A stretch of DNA of 32,760 bases from positions 1-32,760 of the forward strand of contig JAZSFX010000044.1 of assembly GCA_045532455.1 (NCBI GenBank), read 5' to 3'. Source of the stretch: Ornithomonoglobus_A sp045532455 (GTDB lineage: Bacteria > Bacillota > Clostridia > UBA1381). A program made the position numbers and the translations under genes. Below, piece after piece: positions 7,234-16,656 of the stretch (position 1 is the first letter of the stretch; each line of letters begins with the position of its first letter). Below the pieces are notes generated by a model that had not been told where the DNA came from, ran no database searches, and saw nothing but the letters and a program-made list of their open reading frames with translations.

Positions 7234-9879
7234 TTATTTTACCATTGAAGTAACAAGCTCATCAACCTTTGCAAGAGCGTCGTCAATCTTACCTGCGTCA
7301 GCTCCACCGCCTTGTGCCATATCAGGCTTACCGCCGCCGCGTCCTCCTGCAATAGCAGTAATTTCTTTGATGATATTTCCGCAATGTACTCCCCTGCTGA
7401 CAGCTTCTTTTGTAGCCATAGCAACAAAAGTAATTTTACCATCTGTATTTGCACCAAGCACAATAACACCACACTCACAGTTACTCTTGAAGTTGTCGGC
7501 AATTGTTTTAAGTGCATCAATATTTGAGCCATCAAGCTGAGCAGTTAAAACATCAACATTATTTATATGCTTAATGCCTGCCATAATGTCATTTGCTTTT
7601 GCCGAAGCAAGTTTTGATTCGATGCTTTCGATAGTCTTTTGAGTTTCCTTTAACTCATCAACAACGCTTTGTGCTTTTTTATCTATTTCGTTAATAAGGT
7701 TGGTTTTTAGCGCAACTGCAGTACGTTCAACGAGTGCATCTTTTTCTTGGATATAATTTAATACACCCTTGCCTGTAACAGCCTCGATACGTCTTACTCC
7801 CGCAGCAACACCGCCCTCGCTTATAATTTTAAACAAACCACAAACTGACGTGTTGTCAATATGAGTACCGCCGCAGAATTCAACGCTGTAGTCGCCCATG
7901 GATACAACTCTTACAATATCACCGTATTTTTCGCCGAATTGCGCCTCTGCACCAAGATTTTTTGCCTCATCAATAGGTAATTCACGAACAACAATATCGT
8001 AGCTATTTAGTATTGCATTATTTACGCGTGCTTCTACGTCTTTTAATTGCTCCTGAGTCATAGCCTCAAAATGCGAGAAGTCGAAACGAAGTCTCGAAGA
8101 AGTAACAAGCGAGCCTGCCTGAGCAACGTGTGAACCTAATACTTCTTTTAGCGCCTTATGCAACAAGTGTGTTGCACTGTGGTTTCTTGCAATATCAAGT
8201 CTGTTTGATTTATCTACGCTTAGTTTAACATTGTCATTTAACGAAAATTCGCCTTGGGTAACTTCAACCTCATGAAGATATGTTCCGTCTCCTGTTTTTC
8301 TTGTGTAATTAACAACAGCTTTTGCGCCATCCTTACAAATTACACCCTGGTCGCCTTCCTGACCGCCCATTTCGGCATAGAAAGGTGTTTTTTGTGTTAC
8401 AACAACACCTGACGCACCCTCTTGAATTGAGGAACTTATTTCACCATCAGAAACGATGCCTAAAATTACACTTTCTGCATCAAGATTTGAGTTATTATAT
8501 CCGACAAATTCGGTCTGCGCATTTTCGAGTTCAAAATCAAATGCCTCGTCCGCATCCCAGCTTGAGCCATCTTTTCTTGCATCACGAGCAAGCTTCTTTT
8601 GTACGTTCATGGTTGCATTAAAACCGTCAACATCAACCTCAAGACCGTTTTCTGACGCCATTTCAACTGTTAAATCAAGCGGGAAACCATATGTGTCGTG
8701 CAGTTTGAATGCCTCTTCGCCGCTTAGTGCGCCTCTTCCCTCTTGTTTTGCCAAGTTAATGTACTGATTTAAAACAACTAATCCGTTATCTATTGTTGCT
8801 TCGAATCTTTCTTCTTCTTTTTTGATTATTTTTGTTATATAATCTCTTTTTTCTTCGAGTTCAGGGTACGCTTGCTTTGAAGTATCGATAACTGTACCTG
8901 CTACCTCATACAAGAATTGCTTGTTTATATTCAAAAGCTTACCGTGTCTTGCAGCACGTCTTAAAAGACGTCTTAAAACATAACCCTTGCCCTCATTCGA
9001 CGGAATAACACCGTCAGATACCATCATAACTGTACTTCTTATGTGGTCAGTAATAACACGCAGCGATATATCTTTCTTTTCGTCATTTTTATATTCAACA
9101 TCTGCAATTTTACAGATATGCTTCATAACATCCTGAACAGTGTCAACTTCAAAAAGATTATCTACGTCCTGCATAACAACTGCAAGTCTTTCAAGACCCA
9201 TACCTGTATCAATGTTAGGGTTAGGCAGTGGATTATAGTTATCATTTTCGTCTTTGTCGAATTGTGTAAATACGAGGTTCCATACCTCCATAAATCTATC
9301 ACAATCACAACCTACGCAACAATCACTCTTACCGCAACCGTATTTTTCACCTCTGTCGAAGTAAATTTCAGAACATGGTCCGCAAGGACCTGTACCGTGT
9401 TCCCAGAAGTTGTCTTCTTTACCAAGTTTAACAATTCTTTCGGGATCAACACCAACTTCATTTACCCAGATATCTCTTGCCTCATCGTCTTTTTCGTATA
9501 TAGAAACCCATAGCTTTTCGGCAGGGATTTCCATAACCTTTGTAAAGAATTCCCACGCCCATGCAGTTGCTTCTCTCTTAAAATAATCTCCAAATGAGAA
9601 GTTACCGAGCATTTCGAAAAACGTACCATGTCTTGCAGTTTTTCCAACATTTTCTATATCACCTGTTCTGATACATTTCTGACATGTAGTTACTCTCTTT
9701 CTCGGTGGAATTTCAGCACCCGTAAACCATAATTTCATTGGTGCCATACCTGAGTTAATCAAAAGCAAGCTTGGGTCATTTTTTGGTACAAGTGAAAAAC
9801 TGCCAAGTCTTAAACAGCCTTTTGACTCAAAAAAACTCAGAAATTTTTCTCTAATTTCGTTTACACCCATATTTGTCAT
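7234..9879 (-). CDS. alaS: Alanyl-tRNA synthetase
   Basis: Charges tRNA-Ala and edits mischarged Ser or Gly. At 881 residues it is full length (the B. subtilis enzyme is about 878). The class II catalytic core is N-terminal (TTCQKCIRTGDIENVGKTARHGTFFEMLGN split around residues 60-90), with a Cys-rich segment GCGKSDCCVGCDCDRF near 180 that is common in clostridial AlaS. The editing domain shows the zinc motif HSATHLLH at about 564 and CGGTH at about 669. The C-Ala domain ends with GGRGGGKPDMAQGGG. It lies 19 bp after glyA. ATG at 9879 has AAAGGA 10 nt upstream; a second ATG three codons later cannot be excluded. Confidence 0.97.
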   Translation of the reverse strand: MTNMGVNEIREKFLSFFESKGCLRLGSFSLVPKNDPSLLLINSGMAPMKLWFTGAEIPPRKRVTTCQKCIRTGDIENVGKTARHGTFFEMLGNFSFGDYFKREATAWAWEFFTKVMEIPAEKLWVSIYEKDDEARDIWVNEVGVDPERIVKLGKEDNFWEHGTGPCGPCSEIYFDRGEKYGCGKSDCCVGCDCDRFMEVWNLVFTQFDKDENDNYNPLPNPNIDTGMGLERLAVVMQDVDNLFEVDTVQDVMKHICKIADVEYKNDEKKDISLRVITDHIRSTVMMVSDGVIPSNEGKGYVLRRLLRRAARHGKLLNINKQFLYEVAGTVIDTSKQAYPELEEKRDYITKIIKKEEERFEATIDNGLVVLNQYINLAKQEGRGALSGEEAFKLHDTYGFPLDLTVEMASENGLEVDVDGFNATMNVQKKLARDARKDGSSWDADEAFDFELENAQTEFVGYNNSNLDAESVILGIVSDGEISSSIQEGASGVVVTQKTPFYAEMGGQEGDQGVICKDGAKAVVNYTRKTGDGTYLHEVEVTQGEFSLNDNVKLSVDKSNRLDIARNHSATHLLHKALKEVLGSHVAQAGSLVTSSRLRFDFSHFEAMTQEQLKDVEARVNNAILNSYDIVVRELPIDEAKNLGAEAQFGEKYGDIVRVVSMGDYSVEFCGGTHIDNTSVCGLFKIISEGGVAAGVRRIEAVTGKGVLNYIQEKDALVERTAVALKTNLINEIDKKAQSVVDELKETQKTIESIESKLASAKANDIMAGIKHINNVDVLTAQLDGSNIDALKTIADNFKSNCECGVIVLGANTDGKITFVAMATKEAVSRGVHCGNIIKEITAIAGGRGGGKPDMAQGGGADAGKIDDALAKVDELVTSMVK

Positions 9880-9898
9880 TTATACTATGTCCTTTCTA

Positions 9899-11140
9899 TT
9901 ATTCGTATAGCGGATATTTTTTGCATAGAGCATCTACTCTATTGCGGATTTCATCTTGTGAATTTTCAAAATCGGTTATTGTAAGCTTTATAAGCTTAGC
10001 AATTTCTGCCATATCCTCTTCAACAAAGCCACGTGAAGTTGTTGCAGGTGTTCCAATTCTTATACCGCTTGTAACAAACGGACTTCTTGTATCGAACGGG
10101 ATTGCATTTTTGTTTACGGTAATACCAACCTCGTCTAGAAGTTTTTCTGCATCCTTACCTGTAACATCCATTGGAGTAAGGTCAAGTAATATCAGGTGAT
10201 TGTCTGTTCCGTCTGATACAAGCTTAAAGCCTTCTGCCTTAAGACTCTCTGCAAGCGCTGCAGCATTTTTAACCACTTGTTGCTGATATTTCTTAAATTC
10301 AGGTGAAAGTGCCTCTTTAAAGCATACTGCCTTTGCAGCTATTGTGTGCATTAGCGGTCCGCCTTGAATTCCGGGGAATATTGCCTTATTGAATTGCATA
10401 CCAAACTCAGGGTCTTTTGTAAGAATAAGTCCGCCTCTTGGACCTCTTAGTGTTTTGTGAGTTGTTGTGGTAACAACGTCAGCATAACCCATTGGCGATG
10501 GGTGGCAGCCTGCAGCAACAAGACCTGCAATATGCGCCATATCAACCATTAAGTATGCGCCAACTTCTTTTGCAATCTCTGCAAACTTAGCAAAGTCTAT
10601 TGTTCTTGGATATGCAGATGCACCTGCAAGAATAAGCTTTGGCTTGCACTCTATAGCAAGACGTCTTACTTCTTCGTAATCTATCACATTTGTATCTTCA
10701 CTTACGCCATAAGGAACAATGTTAAAATATTTTCCCGACATATTAACGGGTGAGCCATGGCTAAGGTGTCCGCCATGAGCAAGACTCATTGAAAGTACAG
10801 TATCACCAGGTTGAAGCAGTGCAAAAAATACTGCCATGTTTGCTTGTGCACCTGAGTGTGGCTGAACATTTGCATAGCCTGCACCAAAGATTTCTTTTGC
10901 TCTTTCTCTTGCAAGGTCTTCTACAATATCAACATACTCGCAACCGCCATAGTAACGTTTTGCAGGATAGCCTTCTGCATATTTATTTGTAAGCGGTGTG
11001 CTATTAGCCTCCATAACTGTTTCAGAAACAAAGTTTTCAGAAGCAATAAGCTCAATTTTGTTTCTTTGACGGTTTGTTTCTTTCATCACCGCATCATATA
11101 ACTCAGGGTCATTTTGCTTTAACAGGGTTAGTTCTTTCAT
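9899..11140 (-). CDS. glyA: Serine hydroxymethyltransferase
   Basis: A PLP enzyme interconverting serine and glycine with transfer of a one-carbon unit to tetrahydrofolate. The 413-residue length is standard. The PLP lysine is in TTTTHKTLRGPRGG at about residue 229; the N-terminal substrate loop SENFVS and the KYAEGYPAKRYYGG segment are present. GGAGG lies 8 nt before the ATG. It is first in the glyA-alaS-HIT transcript from the promoter at 11264-11292. The roughly 117-nt leader shows no glycine-riboswitch features I recognise. Confidence 0.97.
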   Translation of the reverse strand: MKELTLLKQNDPELYDAVMKETNRQRNKIELIASENFVSETVMEANSTPLTNKYAEGYPAKRYYGGCEYVDIVEDLARERAKEIFGAGYANVQPHSGAQANMAVFFALLQPGDTVLSMSLAHGGHLSHGSPVNMSGKYFNIVPYGVSEDTNVIDYEEVRRLAIECKPKLILAGASAYPRTIDFAKFAEIAKEVGAYLMVDMAHIAGLVAAGCHPSPMGYADVVTTTTHKTLRGPRGGLILTKDPEFGMQFNKAIFPGIQGGPLMHTIAAKAVCFKEALSPEFKKYQQQVVKNAAALAESLKAEGFKLVSDGTDNHLILLDLTPMDVTGKDAEKLLDEVGITVNKNAIPFDTRSPFVTSGIRIGTPATTSRGFVEEDMAEIAKLIKLTITDFENSQDEIRNRVDALCKKYPLYE

Positions 11141-11263
11141 GGTTTATCCTCCATAGTTATTATAATATTTTTGATGATACATTACAGATTATCTATAACT
11201 CTTGTATAATCATTTACTAGTGATTTTTTTAGATAAATTTCCTAAAAATACACTCATAGAGTA

Positions 11264-11292
11264 ATTATAACATTTTTTAACTTTATTTTCAA
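11264..11292 (-). promoter_or_regulatory. Sigma-A promoter of glyA-alaS-HIT
   Basis: Leftward TTGAAA (11287-11292), 17-bp spacer, TATAAT (11264-11269). Predicted start near 11257 gives a leader of about 117 nt before glyA. Confidence 0.7.
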
Positions 11293-11428
11293 GTCTTTTA
11301 TAAAAAAAGTTGTACTATTTTATAACCAAATGCATATATGAATAAATATATATTTTAGATTACAATAAATTTCACTTTTTGCAATAATTTTATAACAAAA
11401 TTGTTATATTATTTCGTGTTAAAATATC

Positions 11429-11458
11429 TTGTCAAAATACCTCTTATTATGTTATAAT
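11429..11458 (+). promoter_or_regulatory. Sigma-A promoter of the Cys-cluster/VanW pair
   Basis: Rightward TTGTCA (11429-11434), 18-bp spacer, TATAAT (11453-11458). The leader is about 42 nt and includes AAGGAAAGG 8 nt before the ATG at 11507. Confidence 0.7.
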
Positions 11459-11506
11459 TAACACATGTAGTAAAATGTAATAAAAAAGCAAGGAAAGGTA
11501 AATTAA

Positions 11507-12025
11507 ATGAAGAGCGCACACGTATACTTACAGCTTTATAGGCTATTTGATAACGTTACACCATTAAAAATTGACTGTGGAAAATTATGCAACAAAGCCT
11601 GTTGTCAGGGTGATGATTGCGGTATGTTACTTTTTCCCGGCGAAGAGTGTGTATATAAACTGTTTTCGCCCGAATGGGCAAGATTAGATAAAACAGATAT
11701 GACGTATAAACACAATAATAATGAATACAATGTTAATATACTCTTTTGCAACGGTAATTGCGACAGATACCAGAGACCTCTTTCTTGCAGAATTTTTCCA
11801 CTCACTCCTTACATCAACAAAGAAAATAAGCTTGAAATAACAGTTGACCCGCGTGCAAAAGGTGTTTGCAGAATTGCAAAACTAATGAATTTAGACGAAT
11901 TTGACACTACATTTATAAAAAATATAGAAAGAACATTTACACTTCTGCTAAAAAACAAACACATTTACGATTTTTTAAAAAAATATTCTGAATATTTAGA
12001 TGAATATAAAGGTTTTTTTGCTTAA
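11507..12025 (+). CDS. YkgJ-like cysteine-cluster protein, function unknown
   Basis: 172 residues with ten Cys: C24, C28, C32, C33, C38, C48, C81, C85, C94 and C121. The CxxxCxxxCC opening and the RPLSCRIFPLTPY segment (90-102) resemble the YkgJ family of putative zinc- or iron-binding Cys-cluster proteins. There is no signal peptide or membrane segment. The last 50 residues are Lys- and Tyr-rich without Cys. It is 34 bp upstream of a VanW-family gene and shares its promoter, so the two may act together, but no function can be stated. Family assignment rests on motif spacing read by eye. Confidence 0.7.
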   Translation: MKSAHVYLQLYRLFDNVTPLKIDCGKLCNKACCQGDDCGMLLFPGEECVYKLFSPEWARLDKTDMTYKHNNNEYNVNILFCNGNCDRYQRPLSCRIFPLTPYINKENKLEITVDPRAKGVCRIAKLMNLDEFDTTFIKNIERTFTLLLKNKHIYDFLKKYSEYLDEYKGFFA

Positions 12026-12059
12026 AAAACAAATACCATTAGAGAAAGGATGAAGACTA

Positions 12060-14054
12060 TTGAATGACAAGGATACAAAATCTTCTGCAGATATACCTAC
12101 CGAAAACGCTGATATTGATAAAACTATTGTTGGCGCAAAAGCAGATGAAATAATAAAAGAAACGGAAGAAGCTATGGGTGATACTCAGGTTGTTGATATA
12201 GATAAAATCAAGGAGCAACTTGCCAAAAACTCAGGTATACCTCAAAACCAAGAAAAAGTTGAAAACACACCTCAAACCGATGATGTTTCTGATGCAAGTA
12301 ACGAAACTGCAGTCTTGCACGATTTTGATGATGAGGATGATTTTTCGGCATTAGATTCCGATACAAAGCCTCAGGTTACAAACAAGGATATATCACCAAA
12401 AGCAAACATCGAGTCTGAAACCGAAGATAAATCTCCCGTCGTATCTCTGTGGCAAAGAATTAATATTCAAAGATTTTTTACACCACGTGTCAAAAAGATT
12501 TTATTAATTTTTATTTCGTTAATTATTCTTTTATTAGCTGTGGGATATGTGTTGTGCCTTTCTAATCTGCCTATTAATGTTATAGGTCCTAACATATACA
12601 TTGAAGATGTTAATGTCAGCGGCCTGACCTATAACGATGCGCTCAAAAAAATAAATAAAACAACTCTTTTTGATGACCAGATTATTTCACTATACCACAA
12701 GGGTCATCGTTATGAGATTGAGGGTTCTAAAATAGGACTTGTAGCAAGTCCCGAAGAAACCGTTCAAAAGGCTTTTGATTATGGCAAAAAAGGCTCAAAA
12801 TTTAAAAACGGATTTTTACTTTTGGGACTTTATCTTTCAAAGCACACCATTATTCCCGTTGCACAGATAGACGAGGAAAAATTAAGCGAACAATTACAAA
12901 ACTTCGGCACTCAATGCTATGGTGAACTACAAGAACATAATATTGTTGTTCAGGCAGACGGTCTTACATATATCGGGCCAGGAAAAACAGGTTTTGATAA
13001 AAATGTAGAAACCGCTTGCAAAGAAGTTATTAAGTCACTCGAAAATGACCGTTTTAAAAACATAGGCGTTTCTCTTTCGAGTTGTTCTCCAAAAGATTTA
13101 ACAATGGAAATGTTTGATGCAGCAGTATACTGCGACCCTGTAGATTCACATTTCAAATATGAAGGTGATGAGGTAGTTGTAGTTGAAGAATCAATCGGCA
13201 GATATATAGACAAAGAGGAAGCTGCACCTTTGATTAAAAAAGTGCATGAGGGTGGCGAGCCTGTATACATTCCGTGGTATGCATCTGAGCCGACACTCAG
13301 AAAAACAGAATTAGAACCAAAGTTATTTAATGCAACTTTAGGTTCATACACCACTTACTACGGTGGTACTGCAAACAGAAACGCGAACGTTGCACGTGCT
13401 GCTGATCTTTTGAATGGAGCAGTAATTCCGCCCGGCGAAACATTTTCATTCAACGACAGAGTCGGTCCAAGAACTACTGCCAACGGATTTTTTACCGCAC
13501 CCGAATACCAGAACGGGCAGACTGTTCAGGGCATAGGCGGCGGAACTTGTCAGGTTAGTACAACTCTTTATGCGGCAGTTTTATATGCCGGACTTGATAT
13601 AGTATCAAGAACAAATCATATGTTTGCAGTCAGCTATGCACCGTTAGGTCAGGACGCTACTGTTGCATACGGAAGTGTTGATTTTAAGTTTAGAAATAAT
13701 TCCGATTATCCGATAAAAGTATCAACAGGATTAAAAGGCGGAAACATAACCGTAAATATCGTTGGAACAACATGGGAGCCTGAAAGAACAATAAAGCTTT
13801 CACATTCTGTATCACGAGGAACAGGAACATCGGTTTCTTCTAAGAGATACACATATTCCAATGGTGAGCTTATAAAGACCGAGCAACTTCCATCAAGCTA
13901 TTACAAACCACATGTTGAAGAAAGCAGCACTGCAACCTCCGCACCCGCGCCAAAACCTACCGCACCCGCGACTCCTGCACCCACTGCAGCACCCACCGCA
14001 ACACCTGTTCCGACAGAAAACGAAATGCAAACAACCACCGACAGTAATGCTTAG
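12060..14054 (+). CDS. VanW-family membrane-anchored protein
   Basis: 664 residues. Residues 1-140 are a hydrophilic acidic cytoplasmic region; one membrane helix spans about 146-168. Outside lies a putative peptidoglycan-binding region (IYIEDVNVSGLTYNDALKKI and following), then a VanW domain at about 425-560 with PPGETFSFNDRVG and the signature GIGGGTCQVSTTLY near 491. The tail (about 625-664) is a Pro/Thr/Ala-rich low-complexity stretch, perhaps wall-spanning. VanW proteins occur near vancomycin-resistance and wall genes; their biochemical role is not firmly known. The start is TTG at 12060, 9 nt after AAAGGA; the ATG at 12050 opens only a five-codon frame. A bidirectional terminator follows. 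Confidence 0.88.
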   Translation: MNDKDTKSSADIPTENADIDKTIVGAKADEIIKETEEAMGDTQVVDIDKIKEQLAKNSGIPQNQEKVENTPQTDDVSDASNETAVLHDFDDEDDFSALDSDTKPQVTNKDISPKANIESETEDKSPVVSLWQRINIQRFFTPRVKKILLIFISLIILLLAVGYVLCLSNLPINVIGPNIYIEDVNVSGLTYNDALKKINKTTLFDDQIISLYHKGHRYEIEGSKIGLVASPEETVQKAFDYGKKGSKFKNGFLLLGLYLSKHTIIPVAQIDEEKLSEQLQNFGTQCYGELQEHNIVVQADGLTYIGPGKTGFDKNVETACKEVIKSLENDRFKNIGVSLSSCSPKDLTMEMFDAAVYCDPVDSHFKYEGDEVVVVEESIGRYIDKEEAAPLIKKVHEGGEPVYIPWYASEPTLRKTELEPKLFNATLGSYTTYYGGTANRNANVARAADLLNGAVIPPGETFSFNDRVGPRTTANGFFTAPEYQNGQTVQGIGGGTCQVSTTLYAAVLYAGLDIVSRTNHMFAVSYAPLGQDATVAYGSVDFKFRNNSDYPIKVSTGLKGGNITVNIVGTTWEPERTIKLSHSVSRGTGTSVSSKRYTYSNGELIKTEQLPSSYYKPHVEESSTATSAPAPKPTAPATPAPTAAPTATPVPTENEMQTTTDSNA

Positions 14055-14072
14055 TAAATTTTAACAAAAAAG

Positions 14073-14103
14073 CAAGGCAATCTTAATTAATAAGATTGCC
14101 TTG
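14073..14103. terminator. Bidirectional terminator between vanW-like gene and CDF gene
   Basis: A perfect 13-bp stem (14073-14085 with 14091-14103) with a five-base loop lies between two convergent genes. The minus strand has a TTTTTT tail; the plus-strand tail is weaker (TTTATT). Confidence 0.85.
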
Positions 14104-14107
14104 TTTA

Positions 14108-15271
14108 TTATACAAATCCTTGTTCTACTTTAATAACTGCATAGTAATGCGGATTATTGTTGTTGATTTTTGCTTTAACTTCTGCCTCTATTTCCCTCGC
14201 CCTTGACATTTCATTTGATGAAACAACAAGGTCAAATAAAAGGTTTGTATGTGTTATTCCTCTGACCATTCTGAAATCATGAATTTGCCATGATGGATTG
14301 TCGTCTTTGATAATATTTTCTACCATTTCCCTAGCGCTTTGTAATTCCTCATCGTCAGTTATAACCGGGTCCATATGTATTGTTGCTTCGTAATTAAGTT
14401 TTTGCGCCAATAGCTTTTCGACATTATCTATCATATCATGGGCTTCGAGTATATCTATATCGTGCGCCACTTCTGCATGAAGTGAAACCATTCTTCTGCC
14501 CGGTCCGTAATCGTGAATAATCATATCATGAATTCCTATGATTTTTTCTTCCTGATTAACAAGCTCATAAATTTCATTAACAATCTCCTTGTCAGGCAAA
14601 GCACCCATAAGTGGTTGCATGGTCTCTTTAATTGTTTTAACACCCGCAATTATAATAAGTATTGCAACAACTGCACCTATATATCCATCGATATTCAAAG
14701 CAAAAACGCGGAAAAGCACTATTCCCACAAGAACTGCAGTAGTTGAAATACAGTCGCTTAATGAGTCTGTTGCAGTTGCTTTTATTGTTTTTGACTTTAT
14801 TTTTTTTGATATTCTTAAATTGAAGTATGCCATCCAGAGCTTTATTAATATTGAAACTATTAATATAAAAACAGAAAGCACACTGAACTCTATTGTTGCG
14901 GGAGTTATTATTTTAGAAATCGAGCTTTTTAACAACTCATATCCCATAATAACAATCATAAACGAAACAAATATTCCGGATAAATATTCAATTCTTCCGT
15001 GTCCGAACGGATGCTCCAAATCAGCAGGCTTACCTGCCATTTTGAAACCGACAAATGTTACTACAGATGATGCCGCATCGGATAAATTATTGAATGCATC
15101 TGCCATAATTGACACTGCACCCGTTATAATACCAGCAAAAAGCTTAATGGTAAAGAGAATAAAATTACATAAAATTCCAACTCCGCCGCTTAATGCGCCA
15201 TAAATCTCACGTACATTTACATTATTTATATCATCAGATTTTTTTATAAATTTACCTACAATAAAATCCAT
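14108..15271 (-). CDS. Cation diffusion facilitator, manganese-type metal site
   Basis: A 387-residue proton-coupled metal exporter of the inner membrane with about six helices. The transport site can be read: TM2 has ADAFNNLSDA, giving Asn61 and Asp65, and TM5 has TDSLSD (DxxxD, near 170). Zinc exporters usually carry His or Asp at the first TM2 position and HxxxD in TM5; the N-D/D-D set is the pattern described for Mn2+ exporters, so manganese (or iron) is more likely than zinc. HPFGHGR marks the TM3 loop. The protein is about 90 residues longer than the minimal family, and the extra C-terminal segment (about 300-387) looks like a second ferredoxin-like cytosolic domain. It is monocistronic, with its promoter at 15365-15393. 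Confidence 0.9.
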   Translation of the reverse strand: MDFIVGKFIKKSDDINNVNVREIYGALSGGVGILCNFILFTIKLFAGIITGAVSIMADAFNNLSDAASSVVTFVGFKMAGKPADLEHPFGHGRIEYLSGIFVSFMIVIMGYELLKSSISKIITPATIEFSVLSVFILIVSILIKLWMAYFNLRISKKIKSKTIKATATDSLSDCISTTAVLVGIVLFRVFALNIDGYIGAVVAILIIIAGVKTIKETMQPLMGALPDKEIVNEIYELVNQEEKIIGIHDMIIHDYGPGRRMVSLHAEVAHDIDILEAHDMIDNVEKLLAQKLNYEATIHMDPVITDDEELQSAREMVENIIKDDNPSWQIHDFRMVRGITHTNLLFDLVVSSNEMSRAREIEAEVKAKINNNNPHYYAVIKVEQGFV

Positions 15272-15364
15272 AATATACTAATTCCTTAAACTTTATTTTT
15301 AACCTACAATTCAGTTGCTCATATATGTTGGTTGTATTTATATATCTATTAACCTGTTCTTGTT

Positions 15365-15393
15365 ATTATACCATTAAATGACACAAAATTCAA
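15365..15393 (-). promoter_or_regulatory. Sigma-A promoter of the CDF transporter gene
   Basis: Leftward TTGAAT (15388-15393), 17-bp spacer, TATAAT (15365-15370). The leader is about 87 nt. I recognise no metal-sensing riboswitch in it. Confidence 0.7.
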
Positions 15394-15402
15394 GTATATA
15401 CA

Positions 15403-15438
15403 ACAAAAAAACTCTCAAATGAAATCAAATGAGAGTTT
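15403..15438 (-). terminator. Terminator after sleB
   Basis: AAACTCTCA (15409-15417) pairs with TGAGAGTTT (15430-15438). On the minus strand the stem runs into seven T. It lies 9 bp past the sleB stop and would end the long translation-gene operon if sleB is read through. Confidence 0.8.
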
Positions 15439-15446
15439 ATAAAATT

Positions 15447-16097
15447 TCACATACAAAATCTGTGTTTACCAATTTGTTTTATTACCGGTCTTGACCATAT
15501 CCAGCTTGATGTTGCAGTTGCGGGATTAAAATAATAAATTGCACCACCTGACGGGTCCCATCCATTAAGTGCATCACGCGCAGCACTGTAACACGAGCTT
15601 TCTATCGGTTTATTTATTTGTCCATCACTTACTGCAGTAAATGCACCCGGTTGATATATTACACCAGGAATTGTATTCGGAAATGACGAGTGTTTTACTC
15701 TGTTTAATACAACTGCACCCACTGCAACCTGACCCTCGTAGCTTTCGCCTCTTGCTTCACCGTTTATAAGCATTGCCAATAGTGTAACATAGTTTGATGA
15801 TGACGACGAAGATGACGTAGTACCTGTTCTTAGGCCTATCTTTGCAAGTGTTGCGGGACCGCATATACCGTCAACCACTAAGCCGTGCTTCTGTTGGAAT
15901 TTTTTTACCGCCTGTGCAGTACGCCAACCGTATTGACCATCAACCGTATAATGATAATAATCCCATGCTTTTAATCTTGTTTGTATATTTATTACCTCTT
16001 GTCCTCTTGAGCCTATCTTTGAGAGCGCAAATGCACTGTTTGCACCAACAAACATAGTTGCAATAAAAATACAAATAAAAATAGATATACGTTTCAT
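15447..16097 (-). CDS. sleB: Spore cortex-lytic enzyme SleB
   Basis: Cell-wall hydrolase acting on muramic-delta-lactam-containing spore cortex during germination. 216 residues: a signal peptide (MKRISIFICIFIATMFVGA, cleaved around 24), a PG_binding_1 domain (about 27-90, with the SRGQEV and DGQYGWRTAQAVKKFQ repeats), a Ser-rich linker (94-101), and a SleB/Hydrolase_2 domain from 103 with the presumed catalytic Glu114 in INGEARGE. The start is ATG at 16097; GAAAGGA lies 6 nt upstream, inside the longer frame from 16112. An 82-bp gap separates it from smpB. I found no clear sigma-A promoter there, so a forespore sigma factor or read-through is likely. Confidence 0.9.
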   Translation of the reverse strand: MKRISIFICIFIATMFVGANSAFALSKIGSRGQEVINIQTRLKAWDYYHYTVDGQYGWRTAQAVKKFQQKHGLVVDGICGPATLAKIGLRTGTTSSSSSSSNYVTLLAMLINGEARGESYEGQVAVGAVVLNRVKHSSFPNTIPGVIYQPGAFTAVSDGQINKPIESSCYSAARDALNGWDPSGGAIYYFNPATATSSWIWSRPVIKQIGKHRFCM

Positions 16098-16179
16098 AAC
16101 TAATCCTTTCATTAATAGAAATAATTACACTCGTATATCTTATTTTTACCATATTTAATTATTTAATACCTTTTTAAGA

Positions 16180-16644
16180 TTAATATATGTTTTTGAGTGC
16201 CCTTTCGGCATCTCTTTTTGCATCTCGCTTTGCAATATCCTCACGTTTATCGTAAAGCTTTTTACCTTTTGCAAGTCCTAACGAAACTTTTACAAGAGAG
16301 CCTTTAAGATACACACTAAGAGGTATTAAGGTGAGTCCTTGTTGTTGTATTTGTCCTATAAGCTTTCTTATTTCGTGCTTATGCAACAGGAGTTTTCTGT
16401 GTCTTAATGGGTCGCGGTTAAAAATATTACCTTTTTCGAACGGACTTATATTCATGCCTTTTATAAATACCTCACCATTATCTATAGAGGCATATGAATC
16501 TGTAAGATTTGCTCTGCCTCCACGCAAGGATTTTACCTCTGTTCCACAAAGCTCTATTCCGCATTCAAATGTTTCTAATATAAAATATTCGTGTCTGGCT
16601 TTTCGGTTTTGTACAAGCATTTTTATATTAGTCTTTTCGGTCAT
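16180..16644 (-). CDS. smpB: SsrA-binding protein SmpB
   Basis: Binds tmRNA and brings it to stalled ribosomes for trans-translation. 154 residues, normal length. The beta-barrel core has ARHEYFILETFECGIELCGTEVKS, the RGGRANLTDSYA loop and FNRDPLRHRKLLLHK; the C-terminal tail LAKGKKLYDKREDIAKRD is the conserved segment that enters the decoding site. GGAGG is 6 nt before the ATG. It follows the CpXC gene by 12 bp and belongs to the leuS transcript. The tmRNA gene is not in the window. Confidence 0.97.
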   Translation of the reverse strand: MTEKTNIKMLVQNRKARHEYFILETFECGIELCGTEVKSLRGGRANLTDSYASIDNGEVFIKGMNISPFEKGNIFNRDPLRHRKLLLHKHEIRKLIGQIQQQGLTLIPLSVYLKGSLVKVSLGLAKGKKLYDKREDIAKRDAKRDAERALKNIY

Positions 16645-16656
16645 TGTGTACCTCCA

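Larger units (their letters stand above)
11141..11506. other. AT-rich divergent intergenic region, glyA / Cys-cluster gene
   Basis: This 366-bp spacer holds one leftward and one rightward sigma-A promoter (11264-11292 and 11429-11458) and their two leaders. The middle is almost entirely A and T with several T runs. I see no reading frame, riboswitch or repeat in it. Confidence 0.7.

Noticed and set aside
11141..11257. Glycine riboswitch in the glyA leader
   Set aside because: The leader is almost pure A/T with only a weak six-base stem and none of the conserved riboswitch cores.
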